From contig OX328124.1 in NCBI GenBank assembly GCA_946811695.1, positions 59,462,459-59,526,458 of the forward strand: DNA of 64,000 nucleotides, given 5' to 3'. Source of the DNA: Gonocerus acuteangulatus (taxonomy: Eukaryota > Arthropoda > Insecta > Hemiptera > Coreidae). Made by a program: the position numbers and the translations under genes. Shown here one piece after another: positions 34,655 to 46,133 of this stretch; positions within the stretch are counted from its first letter, which is position 1, and each line of letters opens with the position of its first letter. The notes under the pieces are model-generated. The model was not told the origin of the DNA. It saw only the letters and a list, made by a program, of their open reading frames with translations, and made no database searches.

Positions 34655-34895
34655 CATGAACATATATACGAAATAATTTCGGAGAGGGGGAGATTTGGGG
34701 GGTATGGAATAGTAAAAATCTAGAACTTGGAATAGTTAAGACAACTAAAATGCTATTACACCCAAAAAAATATTTTTTCAGAACTAGGGATCTTACTTAA
34801 TTCATTTTTATGACACATTTTTACCAAAGAAATAAAAATTGCGGGGGGAGGGGGCTGAAGCCCCCTCAGCTTCTCACCCCTTACCTAAGCCCATG
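34655..34895. mobile_element. hAT-type MITE with G runs, copy 2
   Basis: Same internal order as 42142-42395 (AACTTGGAATAGTTAAGAC, GCTATTACACCC, GGCTGAAGCCCCCTCAGC). The flanks GGTTAGTC and GGATAGTG agree at 6 of 8 bases, as expected for an aged 8-bp duplication. Confidence 0.8.
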
Positions 34896-34903
34896 GGATA
34901 GTG

Positions 34904-35784
34904 TAAAGAAATCACTAACTCACAGTCCTCATCCTTTTCGACTTATAAATATGGGGGATTCTTGGTATCTCGTAAAATAGGGTGTCCCCTGCTAATTCTC
35001 TTTTAAAGAGCTGCCCTCAAATGTATTTTTTTTTTTTTTTTTTTACTTACCAATTTATTCCCTTTTACCATCCATTAAGCACAGTTAAATAATGAATGGG
35101 AGATGAGAGAGATAAATGCCAAGAAGTCTGGCACAAACTCGGAGAAATCACACAGTACACACGAGGCAATAGTCATCCAGTAAAAGACCATTATTATTTC
35201 ATTCACCTCCAAAAAATAGATTATCTTATTGTCATGTCAATGAACGCAACCTCAACATCAATATGTAGTCATGGCTATGACTTATTTTTTTTTAATATTC
35301 TTGTTTAAATTACTGTGTATAATACATAATTGACCCCTGAGAGCCTAAAAGAAATTGACAAATGTATTAAAAAATGCGAAATTATGCTTTTGGAAATGTA
35401 TGTGTAGAGTATTAGGGAGTATGTTTAAGAGCTCAATTATTTCTCAAATTAATATTTAACTTCCCAAAGAAAATTATTTTTCATATAGTAAAAATATTTA
35501 TATTTTTTATATTGTCACGTTTGTATATATTTGAAATGTCAGCTTAGCACTACTTACGTAAAGAATATATTAATCTGGAGATTGTTTTAACACAGATTTT
35601 AAAAAAGAATGAATCAATAACTATAAATCTCTTATAAATATTGATTGCAAAAGAGAAAGAGAGCGAAGTTAAGAAACTTAATACTGCTTATATTTATTGT
35701 TATCACCTTATGTTAAGAATTTAAGAAAATATTAAGTTCATCAATGTACAAACTACTATCAGAAAGTAATTCTGTCAGATTAAA
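34904..35784. other. No gene recognised
   Basis: AT-rich sequence with a T run at 35027-35044; nothing recognised. Confidence 0.5.
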
Positions 35785-36055
35785 ACTTAGGTAATTTAAG
35801 ATTTGTTCTGATTGTCAGTATGCCAGATGCTTTATTAAGTCTGTATTATTGTAAGTACATGTAGCTCTGTCTCGATATAATATACAAGTGAGACAGTCGC
35901 GTATGGGCATTCTAGGGACAGCAAAAAATTATTTCTTCTAGTCTACTATATTCTACTGGATTACGATTCGGGTACAGTGCGCTTGATTTCTCCAAACTCG
36001 TTGTCAGACGTGTTTTACCATGATTTTGTATGTTTGTCTGTTCAATAAGTCTCAA
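35785..36055 (-). pseudogene. Degenerate I-like LINE ORF2 end
   Basis: The minus strand is homologous at the nucleotide level to the fragment at 46134-46545 (shared GACTG-TCTCAC and AAATCAAGC-CACTG blocks). It translates in broken frames to DNEFGEIKRTV and similar. Many stops are present. It is an older copy of the same LINE family, with an A-rich run just beyond it at 36055-36082. Confidence 0.65.
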
Positions 36056-36082
36056 AAAAAAAAAAAAAGAAAAAAAAAAAAA

Positions 36083-36757
36083 TCATTAGGTTTACTTTCT
36101 TGAGTTTATATTCTAACATTCTCTTTTGCTTGGCTCCATCTGTTTAACAAACTTTTCTTTCATCACAAAAGGTTTATATAAAAAAGGTTGCACAACGACG
36201 ACGAGAAACCTTTCTGCTGACTGTGTTATAATTTGCAATCCATAAACAAATACACCTTGGCACTCCTGTCAGAACTCACTTGCTTACATTACAACGAGGA
36301 AGAATGACAGGTTATCAATAACCCCCATCAACCCCCGCCAATTTTGGCCCACTTGTAAGGCCAACATTTAGGGAAGCCATTTCGCATATAAGAGTGAAAA
36401 AAATATTGATGCATTAAATACTCAATTAATAGAATATTTCACAAATCAATTGTTTTGTTTTCTAAAAATTTACAATGAGAAGCGTATTTGCATTCCTTTG
36501 TGTCTAGATGTTTGTCATGACAGAACCCCTCGAGGGCGACAGCGACCAAATTGACACAATACTCAAACACTTAAAGAAAGCAAACATTAACAACTAAATC
36601 TAACACTAAAAAAAATATACCAAATTTTTAATTATAAGTATAGCAAAAGTTTAGAAGAGGAGTTACACTCATTTAAGAACATCAATGAGCTACTGGTCAA
36701 TTTTACTTCAAAAGATTTGAAGAAAATGCAAATCGTCAACTAAGCGTTGCATAAAAT
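36083..36757. other. No gene recognised
   Basis: Carries the inverse copy of the CTCGAGGGG-GTTCTGTCATG motif at ~36517-36536. Nothing else seen. Confidence 0.5.
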
Positions 36758-37180
36758 ATATTGCTTCACGAGTACTAGATAATCATACATATACGTTTTC
36801 AAATATATTGCTTCACGAGTACTAGATAATCATACATATACGTTTTCAAATATATTGCTTCACGAGTACTAGATAATCATACATATACGTTTACAAATAT
36901 ATTGCTTCACGAGTACTAGATAATCATACATATACGTTTTCAAATATATTGCTTCACGAGTACTAGATAATCATACATATACGTTTTCAAATATATTGCT
37001 TCACGAGTACAAGATAATCATACATATACGTTTTCAAATATATTGCTTCACGAGTACTAGATAATCATACATATACATTTTCAAATATATTGCTTCACGA
37101 GTACTAGATAATCATACATATACGTTTTCAAATATATTGCTTCACGAGTACTAGATAACCATACATATACGTTTTCAAAT
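36758..37180 (+). repeat. 47-bp minisatellite, nine units
   Basis: Nine units of 47 bp start at 36758, 36805, 36852, 36899, 36946, 36993, 37040, 37087 and 37134. Each carries TTGCTTCACGAGTACTAGAT and CATACATATACG. Only single-base variants are seen (units 3, 6, 7 and 9), so the array is young or homogenised. Confidence 0.95.
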
Positions 37181-37419
37181 ATTTGCAATGTGAAGAAGAA
37201 CAAGTTTCATATTATTCTTTCTCCAATTTATTTCGTTATATTTCGCATGGTTTTCTTGTAACTGTTCCCGGACAATATATCTTCTTTTTGTGCAGAAGTT
37301 GGTTTTGCAATATGATATGTTTAGACATAGGATATTACGCAGTCTTGAAAAGAGGCCGACAGGGTGGAAACCGGTCAGAGATAAGAAGGAATGAAATGAA
37401 CAAAAGATAAAAATGTAAG

Positions 37420-37422
<3 letters not shown>

Positions 37423-37481
<59 letters not shown>
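37423..37481. repeat. (TA)n microsatellite
   Basis: Uninterrupted TA run of ~58 bp. Confidence 0.95.
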
Positions 37482-37483
<2 letters not shown>

Positions 37484-38221
37484 TGTTAAAGGGATATGTT
37501 TTTTTTGGTTTGGTTTTTCGGGCTTACGAAAACGCAAGAGTGAACAGAGCATTCTTGGCTGAATGCCATCTCTTAAAAGAGAATTTGAGACACAAACTTA
37601 CTCTCATGAACACAGACAGCATGTCTTGTATTATCTATTTCTGAATCAATAATAATATGACATGAAAGTTTTAGAAACGTTAGTGAGTGAATGAATCTGA
37701 AAATGTTCGGTGGGAAAGCGAATATACAAACCACACAATTTAATGAACTCATTGTATAGTAAATAATAGCGTGGGAAAGAGCTATTGACGAAACACAAGT
37801 GCGATTTAAAGAACAAAGGAAAGAGCACTTATATTTCTGTGCAGGTCATAAATGCAGCCAGTGCAGGCGGAAGTTGAAAGCAAGGACGCCATCAAGTTCC
37901 CCTTTGGTGCATTAAAACCTTACTTCAAAAGAAACCCCTTAAGCTGGCTACACACCAGTGGCATACCGCTTGTAGAATCGTTTGCCACTGGTGTGGATCG
38001 GAGGATTTCCATTGGCCTTACCAGACCGTTTTACATTCAAACTTCAAAAGGATTTGCCAATCCCATTCCCGAGCACGAGATCTCATTACGCCTGCGACGA
38101 ACCATTTGTCCAATGAGTACATGATTTAATTTTTATATAAATATTTAATTTTAAAATATTTGTTACCTCTTATCGGTTACATTTGGTTCTTAATCAGATT
38201 TATTTTTTGTACGCTCATCGA
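37482..38221. other. Unassigned, with a 12-bp perfect inverted repeat
   Basis: ACACCAGTGGCA (37952-37963) and TGCCACTGGTGT (37983-37994) could form a stem with a 19-nt loop. The block 37850-38110 is G+C-richer with a 90-codon open frame lacking known motifs. Confidence 0.45.
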
Positions 38222-38345
38222 CATTTACGCCGGACGGTCTATAAATCTATAGGCCACCCATTACAAACCTCCATGGTGGAGGAGAGAATTTTTTTCAAAG
38301 GACCCAATCTGCTGCAGAGAAGGGATTTTTTTTATTGAATAGTTG
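38222..38345 (-). mobile_element. SINE A fragment, minus strand
   Basis: GCCGGACGGTCTATAAATCTATAGGCCACCC and CCTCCATGGTGGAGGAGAGAA (separate stretches) match the reversed core and middle of SINE A. The tRNA head is absent. Confidence 0.6.
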
Positions 38346-39107
38346 CTGTTTTTCATGGTTTTAATATAAACCCCGTTTATCTTCCAAAATAATTATTCTG
38401 TCGAAATGAATAGTGGTCGCATTGGACAAAAAGAATACTTTAAAAACGATAATGAAATCAAAAAGATTCGAGTTCCTACTGATTTTTAACCAAAATCGGG
38501 CGTTGGACACCGCTGTGTGACGCCATGCCAGTGAAAATTCGTTTGTTAAAAGAATTGACAACATTGTGCGAGGTTCGAAATGTACAAGTACAAAGAAGTA
38601 GCAGAAGACGATTAAATCGAAAATGGATATTCGTGTTTCCCTTGTCCAAAAAGGGAAACACGAAGAGCCTTTTTGAATTAAATGCTTTGATGGATCCATA
38701 GCTAATTGTGCAGAGTCCGCTTTGAGTGAAACAACAGTTCTTGATTGGAGAATTCTTCGCTTGGGAAGATATTCAGATAAGGATGTCTTTAATCTTCGCC
38801 ATCATCTATCTTCTCCTATACATCTATAGCCGAAGCTCTTTTAATGAGCTATAAAAAGATAGAATTATTATTCGGAATAATGGCATTTCCTCTTTCCCTT
38901 TCTTCTCTTATTATTAATTACTCCTTTATCGTGAATTCATCTTTTAGACCCCAGTCGCCTCCCGCTCTCTCAGTGGGAAGATTAAATTTACTAAGATATT
39001 AATAACTCTTCTTTATACTTTTAATATAATTAAACTCGAAATCCCTTAAAAGTCAAAGTATCTTCAGAGAAAGTTTAAAAAAAAGGAAAAAATTATCTTT
39101 TGCGATG
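38346..39107. other. Unassigned, with a hairpin
   Basis: GTGTTTCCCTT...AAGGGAAACAC at ~38632-38662 forms a short stem. The overlapping 112-codon minus-strand frame (38361-38699) has no recognisable motif. Confidence 0.4.
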
Positions 39108-39175
39108 ACAAAAAAAAAAAAAAAAAAAAAAAATGTATAAAAAAACCTCGTCATCTTGTTATAACAACATTTATT

Positions 39176-39361
39176 GGGTCTCCCCATGGCCTAGTAGCGA
39201 ACATCTTCGATTCTCGTGCGGGAGATAGGGGTCCCGCCTGCAGCATTGATTTTTTTTTATTTCAGAGAGACTTCCCTGCTGCACCATGGATGTTTAGGAA
39301 GGGTAACCAGTAGATAGCCAGGCGCTAAATGCCAAGACGTCGGTACACCGAAAAAAAAACC
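39176..39361 (+). mobile_element. SINE A
   Basis: Head GGGTCTCCCCATGGCCTAGT, a degraded B box, the core AGGAAGGGTAACCAGTAGATAG and a tail ending CACCG plus A9. The 7-bp duplication ATTTATT lies at 39169-39175 and 39362-39368. Confidence 0.85.
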
Positions 39362-39461
39362 ATTTATTTAGTGCTCTACATGATTCAAGTCGAAATATGC
39401 CTCTTCAGGAGCAACATAAATTTAAACATAAAAGCCTTAACTAAGGAGGACCGTTCAAGGT

Positions 39462-39843
39462 AGGGCCATGCCAGTACTAATGCAATAAAACTAAAATGGC
39501 TGTTGTCAGTCAGCTGATTATAATCGATACTTTTGTCATTAAGAGCAATGTTATAATAAAATACAATGAAAAAAAACCATCTCAACATTCGTAAATTCTA
39601 TTGAAAAATATATTATTTAAATACTTAATCTCCGTTTTGTATTAGCAGTTATTTCCTCTACTTTCAATAATAATAATTTTAATAATGTTTATTTTCATTT
39701 ATTTTTATGAGGTTATTTTTTTTTATCTAGTATTTTAAACATTTTCGCAGTAAATAAAATATACTATCGATTAAAAATAGCTGACTGACAACAGCCATAT
39801 TAAATTATTGTACGCCATATTAAATATGGGCATTCGTGGCCCT
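39462..39843. mobile_element. MITE with ~70-bp TIRs
   Basis: The left arm AGGGCCATG...ATGGCTGTTGTCAGTCAGCT...ATCGATA is mirrored on the right as TATCGATTAAAAATAGCTG, ACTGACAACAGCCAT and TGGCCCT. The outer parts are diverged and the inner ~34 bp are well paired. A related pair of ends may occur around 49860-50100. Confidence 0.75.
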
Positions 39844-41146
39844 TTGAAAAAATTCCCGACAGAACTAACTTCAACTATAGTTTAAGTTTAGATTTAGATT
39901 TTTACAGAAACACGTAGGGGTGAGTTCGGACACAGTTTAGCAATAAAACAAAAAATGAAATTTTTGAGAGATTCAAAAAACAAAATACACTATTCAATAG
40001 AGGAAGGTTAAGGATTCTCACATTAATGTTTACAGATTTTTATAAAAATTCTGTCTTTTTTTATTACGAGAAAACCTCGAAAATATGCCCAAACTCACCC
40101 CAGATAACGGTACTCTCATTTCTTCAAAATTTAAAAAAAAAAAAAATAACTAGCAAGTAATAATAAATAATTAGGAAAATGTTTAACATACTGGTATATT
40201 TTTCAATTACAGGTAATAACAATATTTATAGATCATTACAACTTTTTGGTAACCTACGTGTTACAGTGTTATGGTTTTCTTAATATTTTTCTTTATAAAT
40301 CAGTCCAACTTCTTTTGCGAGCTTCTAACCTTGCGAAGTAATTTATTATGAAAGAATACATTCCCTTGATATACACTAATAATTTGTAATTGTAATTTGT
40401 AAGTTGGATGATAAGTGATTGGCATATTAGTTTAAACATTGTTTTAACTAACTTACTGTCAGTTCTCACTCATTTTTTATGCAAGTTTTTTCCCATGCCC
40501 TGGTCATTTTGTATCTAAGCCCAATTCCAATATGAATCGGGTTCCCGATTGGAATTGCGAGAAAGTGATAATTGCTTTAAATTTCACGAGCTTGTCGCCT
40601 CCGATGTAAATCAGCCTGTCAAACGAGTTGATAGATAGCCCCATTAATTTTAGTTGGTAGGAAAAATAAAAGTGATTTCTACTACACCTTGATCAATCGG
40701 CTAAAGGAGCGGCTGATTCATTTCTCAAACGAATTTTAAAAATATGTATCACTTAAATGAAAATATTTTTGTTACGTTGTATTATGAAGATAGTTGGTTG
40801 GATAACGCATTAGGGTAATAACTTAGGACAGAGTTTATGACTCATAGTTTTAGTTCATAGTTGATGAAGTGCCTGTGGGTGTTCCAATGTGCTTCTCAAT
40901 AAATGTCAATAAAAGACATATTCCTACGCATGCATATATATGCAGATTTAATTGTGACGAGCATAATAACATTTAAATAATCTATTAAAAAATGTCTACA
41001 TTTATTTATATTTTTTCTTTTTTGTAAATAAACTTTTCTCAATAATGGAAACCTTCCTGAATCACTTACTAGTTTGTTTTCAACGCTTTATTGCGGCTCT
41101 GGGTATCTAAGAGAGTTTGTAGATACATGCACATAAAATAGACACC

Positions 41147-41154
<8 letters not shown>
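39844..41154. other. No gene recognised
   Basis: AT-rich, apparently single-copy; no signatures seen. Confidence 0.5.
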
Positions 41155-41217
<63 letters not shown>

Positions 41218-41228
41218 TATATATATAT

Positions 41229-41297
<69 letters not shown>
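41155..41297. repeat. (TA)n(CA)n compound microsatellite
   Basis: Two TA runs joined by short CACA blocks, ~140 bp in all. Confidence 0.95.
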
Positions 41298-41298
<1 letters not shown>

Positions 41299-41939
41299 TT
41301 TTTATTTATCTATTTTTTTTAATTTTAGAGCTGTTGTTGATTCTACCCATTGAACATTGAAAAGAGCGAATAGCACATGAGCGGCTCTAAACGACAAAGA
41401 AATTAAATATTTATTTTTTAATTCGTCCCCTCTATTTAGGCAAGAAGAAGAAGACGAAAAACAAATTTATTGGGTCATCTTGATTGTAGGCCTTACACAA
41501 ATTTAACAACAAAACATAATAACATTACTATTTAGACAAGTATACAATTTACAATGCACATCTCTATATACAGCAATTAATTAATTATATTTTATATGTG
41601 ATCAACAGTTTTGAAAGACATTATTATATTTTTATGTTGTCTAAGTGTTTTCTCAGTGACTTAAGGAACAGAACAGATCTGAAGAATGTTCAATCTTTGC
41701 GCTGATTTGATAAGACAATTACGACAAACGTAGAAACATAAAAAAACTTAACAGAAAATAATTCACATATAATTATATCATTTTTGTAAGGAAACATAAG
41801 CAGTTTAATTACCAAAAGGTGAAACCCAAAATAATAATAATTGTTTCACACTTTGGGGTCATACAAATGAATATTGAATGCAATAACACTTTTTTTTTTC
41901 TTTTTTTTTTTACTTTGTATGAATTTAGGAGTTTGCTGT
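41298..41939. other. No gene recognised
   Basis: Simple AT-rich sequence with T runs; nothing identified. Confidence 0.5.
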
Positions 41940-42045
41940 TGATTAAACCTAACACCAGTGCCTAGGTTCGTGGATCCGATTCTCTCTAGGAGAAGAGGCT
42001 TTTCTTTCCTAAAAAGGAAAAGCATCAGCCCTAAAAAAAACACAT
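41940..42045 (+). mobile_element. SINE B head/middle fragment
   Basis: CAGTGCCTAGGTTCGTGGATCC (degraded B-box region) and AAAAAGGAAAAGCATCAGCCC match SINE B; the rest is lost. Confidence 0.5.
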
Positions 42046-42141
42046 TCTTACGATGGGACTAATAGAAGATCCTACCTGTCGTTGGAGCCTAGAAGAGGAG
42101 GAACCTTACAGCATATACTCTGCGAATTAGGCTACAGCAGT

Positions 42142-42395
42142 CACGGGCGTATATAGAAAATAATTTCGGGGGGGGGGGGCTGAGACCATTTCCGGGGTAT
42201 GGAATACTAAAAATGTAGAGCTTGGAATAGTTTTAGGCAACTAAAACGCTATTACACGTAAAATAAAATATTTTGTATGAACTAAATGATCTTATTTAAT
42301 TTATTTTTAAGGGTTTTACGACAAGTTTGTACCATCAAATCAAAATTTCGGGGGGGGGCTGCAGCCCCCTCAGCCCGCCCTTATATAGGCCCATG
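42142..42395. mobile_element. hAT-type MITE with G runs, complete copy
   Basis: Ends CACGGGCGTATATAG and CTATATAGGCCCATG (inverted), with long G/C runs next to both. A perfect 8-bp duplication ACAGCAGT lies at 42134-42141 and 42396-42403. An 8-bp duplication and CA-initial TIRs indicate the hAT superfamily. No transposase. Confidence 0.85.
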
Positions 42396-42587
42396 ACAGC
42401 AGTGCATTTTGGCAATTGCTATGCCCAAGGAAATAGCTTAGGCTGCTCCCAAGCTTTATGCTAGGAGCTGCAAGGGAATGAACAAAGGTGGCTAGCCACA
42501 ATAGATCTAGAGGGGAAACAGCGATCAAGAGCTAGGTCAGCTCGAAACCCCTTTTTGTATTGTATTAAATCATCGGTTCTATTCTGC

Positions 42588-42660
42588 CCAGAAAAGAGAG
42601 GTAACCAGCAGATAAGCGAGCAAAACAAATCTCTGTCATTAATAAACGGACTGAATATAT
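42588..42660 (+). mobile_element. SINE B core/tail fragment
   Basis: GAAAAGAGAGGTAACCAGCA followed by GATAAGC and ATTAATAAACGGAC match the core and tail of SINE B. Confidence 0.45.
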
Positions 42661-42746
42661 TAAAATAATAATAAATGAATCCAACTTATTCTACGCTGCA
42701 ATGACTTACAAGGCACAAGAGGGAACAATTTAACAGGGGGAGTGGG

Positions 42747-42773
42747 CTATAATAGATTAGAAGTCGGTGCGCC

Positions 42774-42817
<44 letters not shown>
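42747..42817 (+). mobile_element. SINE A tail fragment with 42-nt A run
   Basis: GTGGGCTATAATAGATTAGAAG and GGTGCGCCGT precede a pure A run at 42776-42817. Only the tail is present. Confidence 0.6.
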
Positions 42818-42819
<2 letters not shown>

Positions 42820-43717
42820 ACAAACTAAAATAAATTGATTTCAGAGAGCCTAAACAATTCTGAAAAAAAGAATAGATAAGGGGTAGCGATAGTGATCAGT
42901 AATGAAAAGACAATATTTAAGATTGTTTTAGCTGAAGAAGAGTTGTCAACAAAGCAAACAACGTCTTGACGACAATAGAGTCGTTTATAAAGGACAGCCC
43001 TTATACGTCGAAGGAGGAAAACGTTTTAGTCTTTATTTATTTTTTAAATAGATAGAATACAATGAACGCAGATTTGTTGAAAACATTTCAATAATAACCA
43101 GGCACCTTATGCGGTTATTCTATTGTATTGGTTTTATCTCTTATTTTTATATCATTTTAAATATCAAGGTTTTGCAACATTGCAGTCAGAATTAGTACCT
43201 TGCAGGAATATTTTGCCTAAACATTAAGAATTTACCGTTAATGCGGAGAGGGCATTTGTTTTTGTTATTTAACATCCTTAATTGGCTTATTTTTTTAATT
43301 GTGCTATTAAACATTTACCTTTTAATATTTTCTTAAATAAATGTCCGATCGTAAAAATGTATGTAAAAAATACGTAATTTATTGTTGAAGACCCTTAGAT
43401 TTAAAATCTTATAACACTAATTCGTTTAGTTATATTCAATTCAGCTTCAGAACTCAGGGGCGTGGTATATGATTTTAAATCTTGTTAAGAAACAATTTAA
43501 AAATCGAGATAACATATTTTTAGTATAAACAGCGTAAAAACGTTGAAAGAGCTAGACATTAAAAACAGCTATACAGTTCCAAATCTGAATAAAGTAGGGA
43601 AGCGCTTATTTGAATAAAACATTTCGGAAATTAGGAACAAATAAGGACCAGAGAGAAAGGAATTTGTTGTGTGAATGTGTGGGTGAGTATAACTTATTTT
43701 TTGATTTTTATTCATTT
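42818..43717. other. No gene recognised
   Basis: AT-rich sequence, nothing identified. Confidence 0.5.
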
Positions 43718-43775
43718 ACCCGTCCTAAAATTCGTTGTTAATAATAAATGGACGGTAAAATTTAAATAAATAATT
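43718..43775 (+). mobile_element. SINE B tail fragment
   Basis: CCCGTCCTAAAATTCGTTG and AATAATAAATGGACGGTAAAA match the last ~55 nt of SINE B. Only the 3' end is present, as for a 5'-truncated retroposition. Confidence 0.65.
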
Positions 43776-44738
43776 TTATTCATTTATTCGGGTTAGAAAC
43801 TTTGGCGATTCTCTTGATAAAATGTAACCTAATATGTTACATTTTATCAGGACCTTGGAATATAAAGGGCGAATCCCGAAATCCGGATGTTGGGAAATTT
43901 AATCAAAATTCTGAAAGTGCTTCAGGAAAGCAAAGGCGAATGTTTAGTCCATGGAATGCTGAAATTACAGTATTATGCACGAAGAAGGATAACCAAGTCC
44001 GAAACGTTGCATTAAATTGTATATTAAAATAATTTGGATCATTCACTATCAATCTTTTAATTCTAAATATCTCATAATCCCTTATTTTATAGCTAATAGA
44101 TATCCTGAGTTAACTTATAATAATAGTATTAAGTCATCCTGGCTATAAAAGATATGAGAACTTAAAATAATCAAATGAAAGATATAAAGGGATTTCAAAT
44201 TAGTTCTTATCATCTAATATAAAATGATATTTTCATGTTCATTATATTACAAGTTTCTCTCCATGATAAACATGCGCAAAGAATATTATGTTTTCAATTA
44301 ATAATGCTCAATCAAAAAATAAATGGTCAGTAAGAAGGAATTCATTGAATCATTATTTATTTGACTTTTACAGAGCCTGCTTCACGGGCGATTTGCTGTT
44401 TTAAACAAGTAGGGCCTAAGCAAAAGTAATGTCTATAAAAAATAACAACAATGATGTAAATGTATAAAAAAGTAAATACAAAATAAGAACATATATTACA
44501 TCAAATTAAAAAAAGTAGAACGAAAATAAACAAAAAGAATGTTATAGAATTTAAAACTAGATAAATTTAATAAATGCTGTGTAACGGTTATTTCATTGTT
44601 TTCCTATAAATTTGAATGCCGTAGAATAGTGCCTATGTCTGGACTAACATTCACATGTTCGTAAATATGTGATAAGTTCAAGTTTTCTGTTTAAGTGTTT
44701 TATAGATTATGTCATATTACATTGTGTACACATTGAAT
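43776..44738. other. No gene recognised
   Basis: A short inverted pair TGATAAAATGTAACC/GTTACATTTTATCA occurs at ~43815-43850. Otherwise nothing seen. Confidence 0.45.
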
Positions 44739-44900
44739 CTTTAATGTTATTTTTATGTGCATTTTTCTCTAACTCCAAATATATTTATCGAAGCAATGTT
44801 TGTTATTTTTCCATTGAATATACATTGAAAAATAACAGACATTGCTTCGATAAAAATATTTGAAGAGTTAGAGAAATGTGCATATAAAACAAAACATGAA
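44739..44900. repeat. Hairpin with ~75-bp arms and ~6-nt loop
   Basis: ATCGAAGCAATGTTTGTTATTTTT on the left pairs with AAAAATAACAGACATTGCTTCGAT on the right, written here as two short blocks: left GCAATGTTTGTTATTTTTC, right GAAAAATAACAGACATTGC. Pairing extends outward through TCTCTAACTC and GTGCAT with a few mismatches. It could be transcribed as a long hairpin RNA, or be a MITE remnant. Confidence 0.8.
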
Positions 44901-45311
44901 AGGACTTGTCCCTCATGGAAATAACAGGCAAATCAATTAATTTAAAAGACTATTCATAAAAACAACATATGTTTAAGGCGATAATTTGTATAATAAGATT
45001 AAGAATTTTGGGAAACATTATGACTACTTACCACTGATTTCCTGAAGTCAAAAACGAGAAGAAATAATCACTAAAAAATATAATAACACGAATCGTTGAG
45101 ATGTAAGAAGTGTCGTGTCGTGTCGTGAGGATGTTGTATGAAGTTGACGAGGTGATGTACACGAGACTGCTGCTGACAGAAGACTGAAGAGCCGAGAGCT
45201 GGCCTACTGTCAGATGGATGGAGGGGAGGGGATGCCCCTCCATCCCTTCCCCTTAACCATTTCCTCCAGCTCCAGAAGGAAGCCAGCTTCCAGTGGATGT
45301 GTACGCTGCGT

Positions 45312-45458
45312 TCTATGGGAGGGGGGGCTGCCCCTCAGATTTTTTTTGTGTGTGTAATAGCGATTTGTTGACTAACTATTCCAAGTTCTAAATAGATGGT
45401 ATTCCAAAAACCCCAAATGCCCCCCCCCCCCGAAATTATTTTCTACATACGCCCCTGC
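45312..45458. mobile_element. hAT-type MITE copy 3, internally shortened, inverted
   Basis: ATGGGAGGGGGGGCTGCCCCTC at the left, then GTAATAGCGATTTG and CTATTCCAAGTTCTA, then a C12 run with GAAATTATTTTCTACATACG at the right. Part of the centre is deleted. Confidence 0.7.
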
Positions 45459-45615
45459 TCGTGTATTCTTCAACTATTCCCAAGTTAACTTGTCTTAGAC
45501 GAATGTTATCTTAGTGGATAGATGTATCATTTCCAATAAGATAACTTTCTTGAAATGAATAATCAGTTGTGCAAATGGATATTAGCAAAATCATTGATGT
45601 TTATTTTGTGTTTTT

Positions 45616-45755
45616 TCGAGTCTCGTTGGTCGTATGTGCTAAGGCTTGAGCACACAGTGCTTAAGGTCGTGGGTTCGATTCCCTCCAGGGGTCGAAAAAT
45701 GAAAATACGTCACCTCTACCCTGGTTAGAAAAGGGTGGTAACCAGTAGCTGTTTT
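45616..45755 (+). mobile_element. SINE B, 3'-truncated
   Basis: GAGTCTCGTTGGTCGTATG head, B box GGGTTCGATTCCC, and core AGAAAAGGGTGGTAACCAGT are present; the typical tail is lost after the core. Confidence 0.75.
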
Positions 45756-45854
45756 TTAAACTGTTTTGTCAGTTTTTTATTTCTATTGTTTATATGTTTA
45801 CTTTCTTCGTGTTATGATTACCTACTATAATTTATTCATTACTATTATCAGATT

Positions 45855-45905
45855 ATTTCAGGCTAGCCTTCTTTGCGGTTGAGGAATATTTATTCATTTA
45901 TTTAT
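45855..45905 (+). mobile_element. LINE 3'-end stub
   Basis: CTAGCCTTCTTTGCGGTTGAG is followed by an ATTTATT-rich tail, similar to the other stubs. Confidence 0.35.
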
Positions 45906-46133
45906 TTTAGTTTTTCACCATTTAGTGATAAAACTATATCTTTTTTTCCTAAACTCTTCTTACGATCAGGTAAAAACTCTTCTTATTTCGTCATGTAAAA
46001 AATGTCACCAATGATGTGTTCGTGAATGTACTGTGTTATGTTCCATTGCCCCCAAAAACAAGAGGGAACCTTTTTGTAGGATCAATTAACGAAAAATCAA
46101 TTTCACTAAATTGCTTTGGTTATCTTTTCTTTT

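Noticed and set aside
36758..37180. CRISPR array
   Set aside because: The units are contiguous 47-bp tandem repeats without variable spacers, and the sequence is eukaryotic.
38361..38699. 112-codon minus-strand frame as a gene
   Set aside because: No motif, hydrophobic low-complexity mix, and no supporting context.
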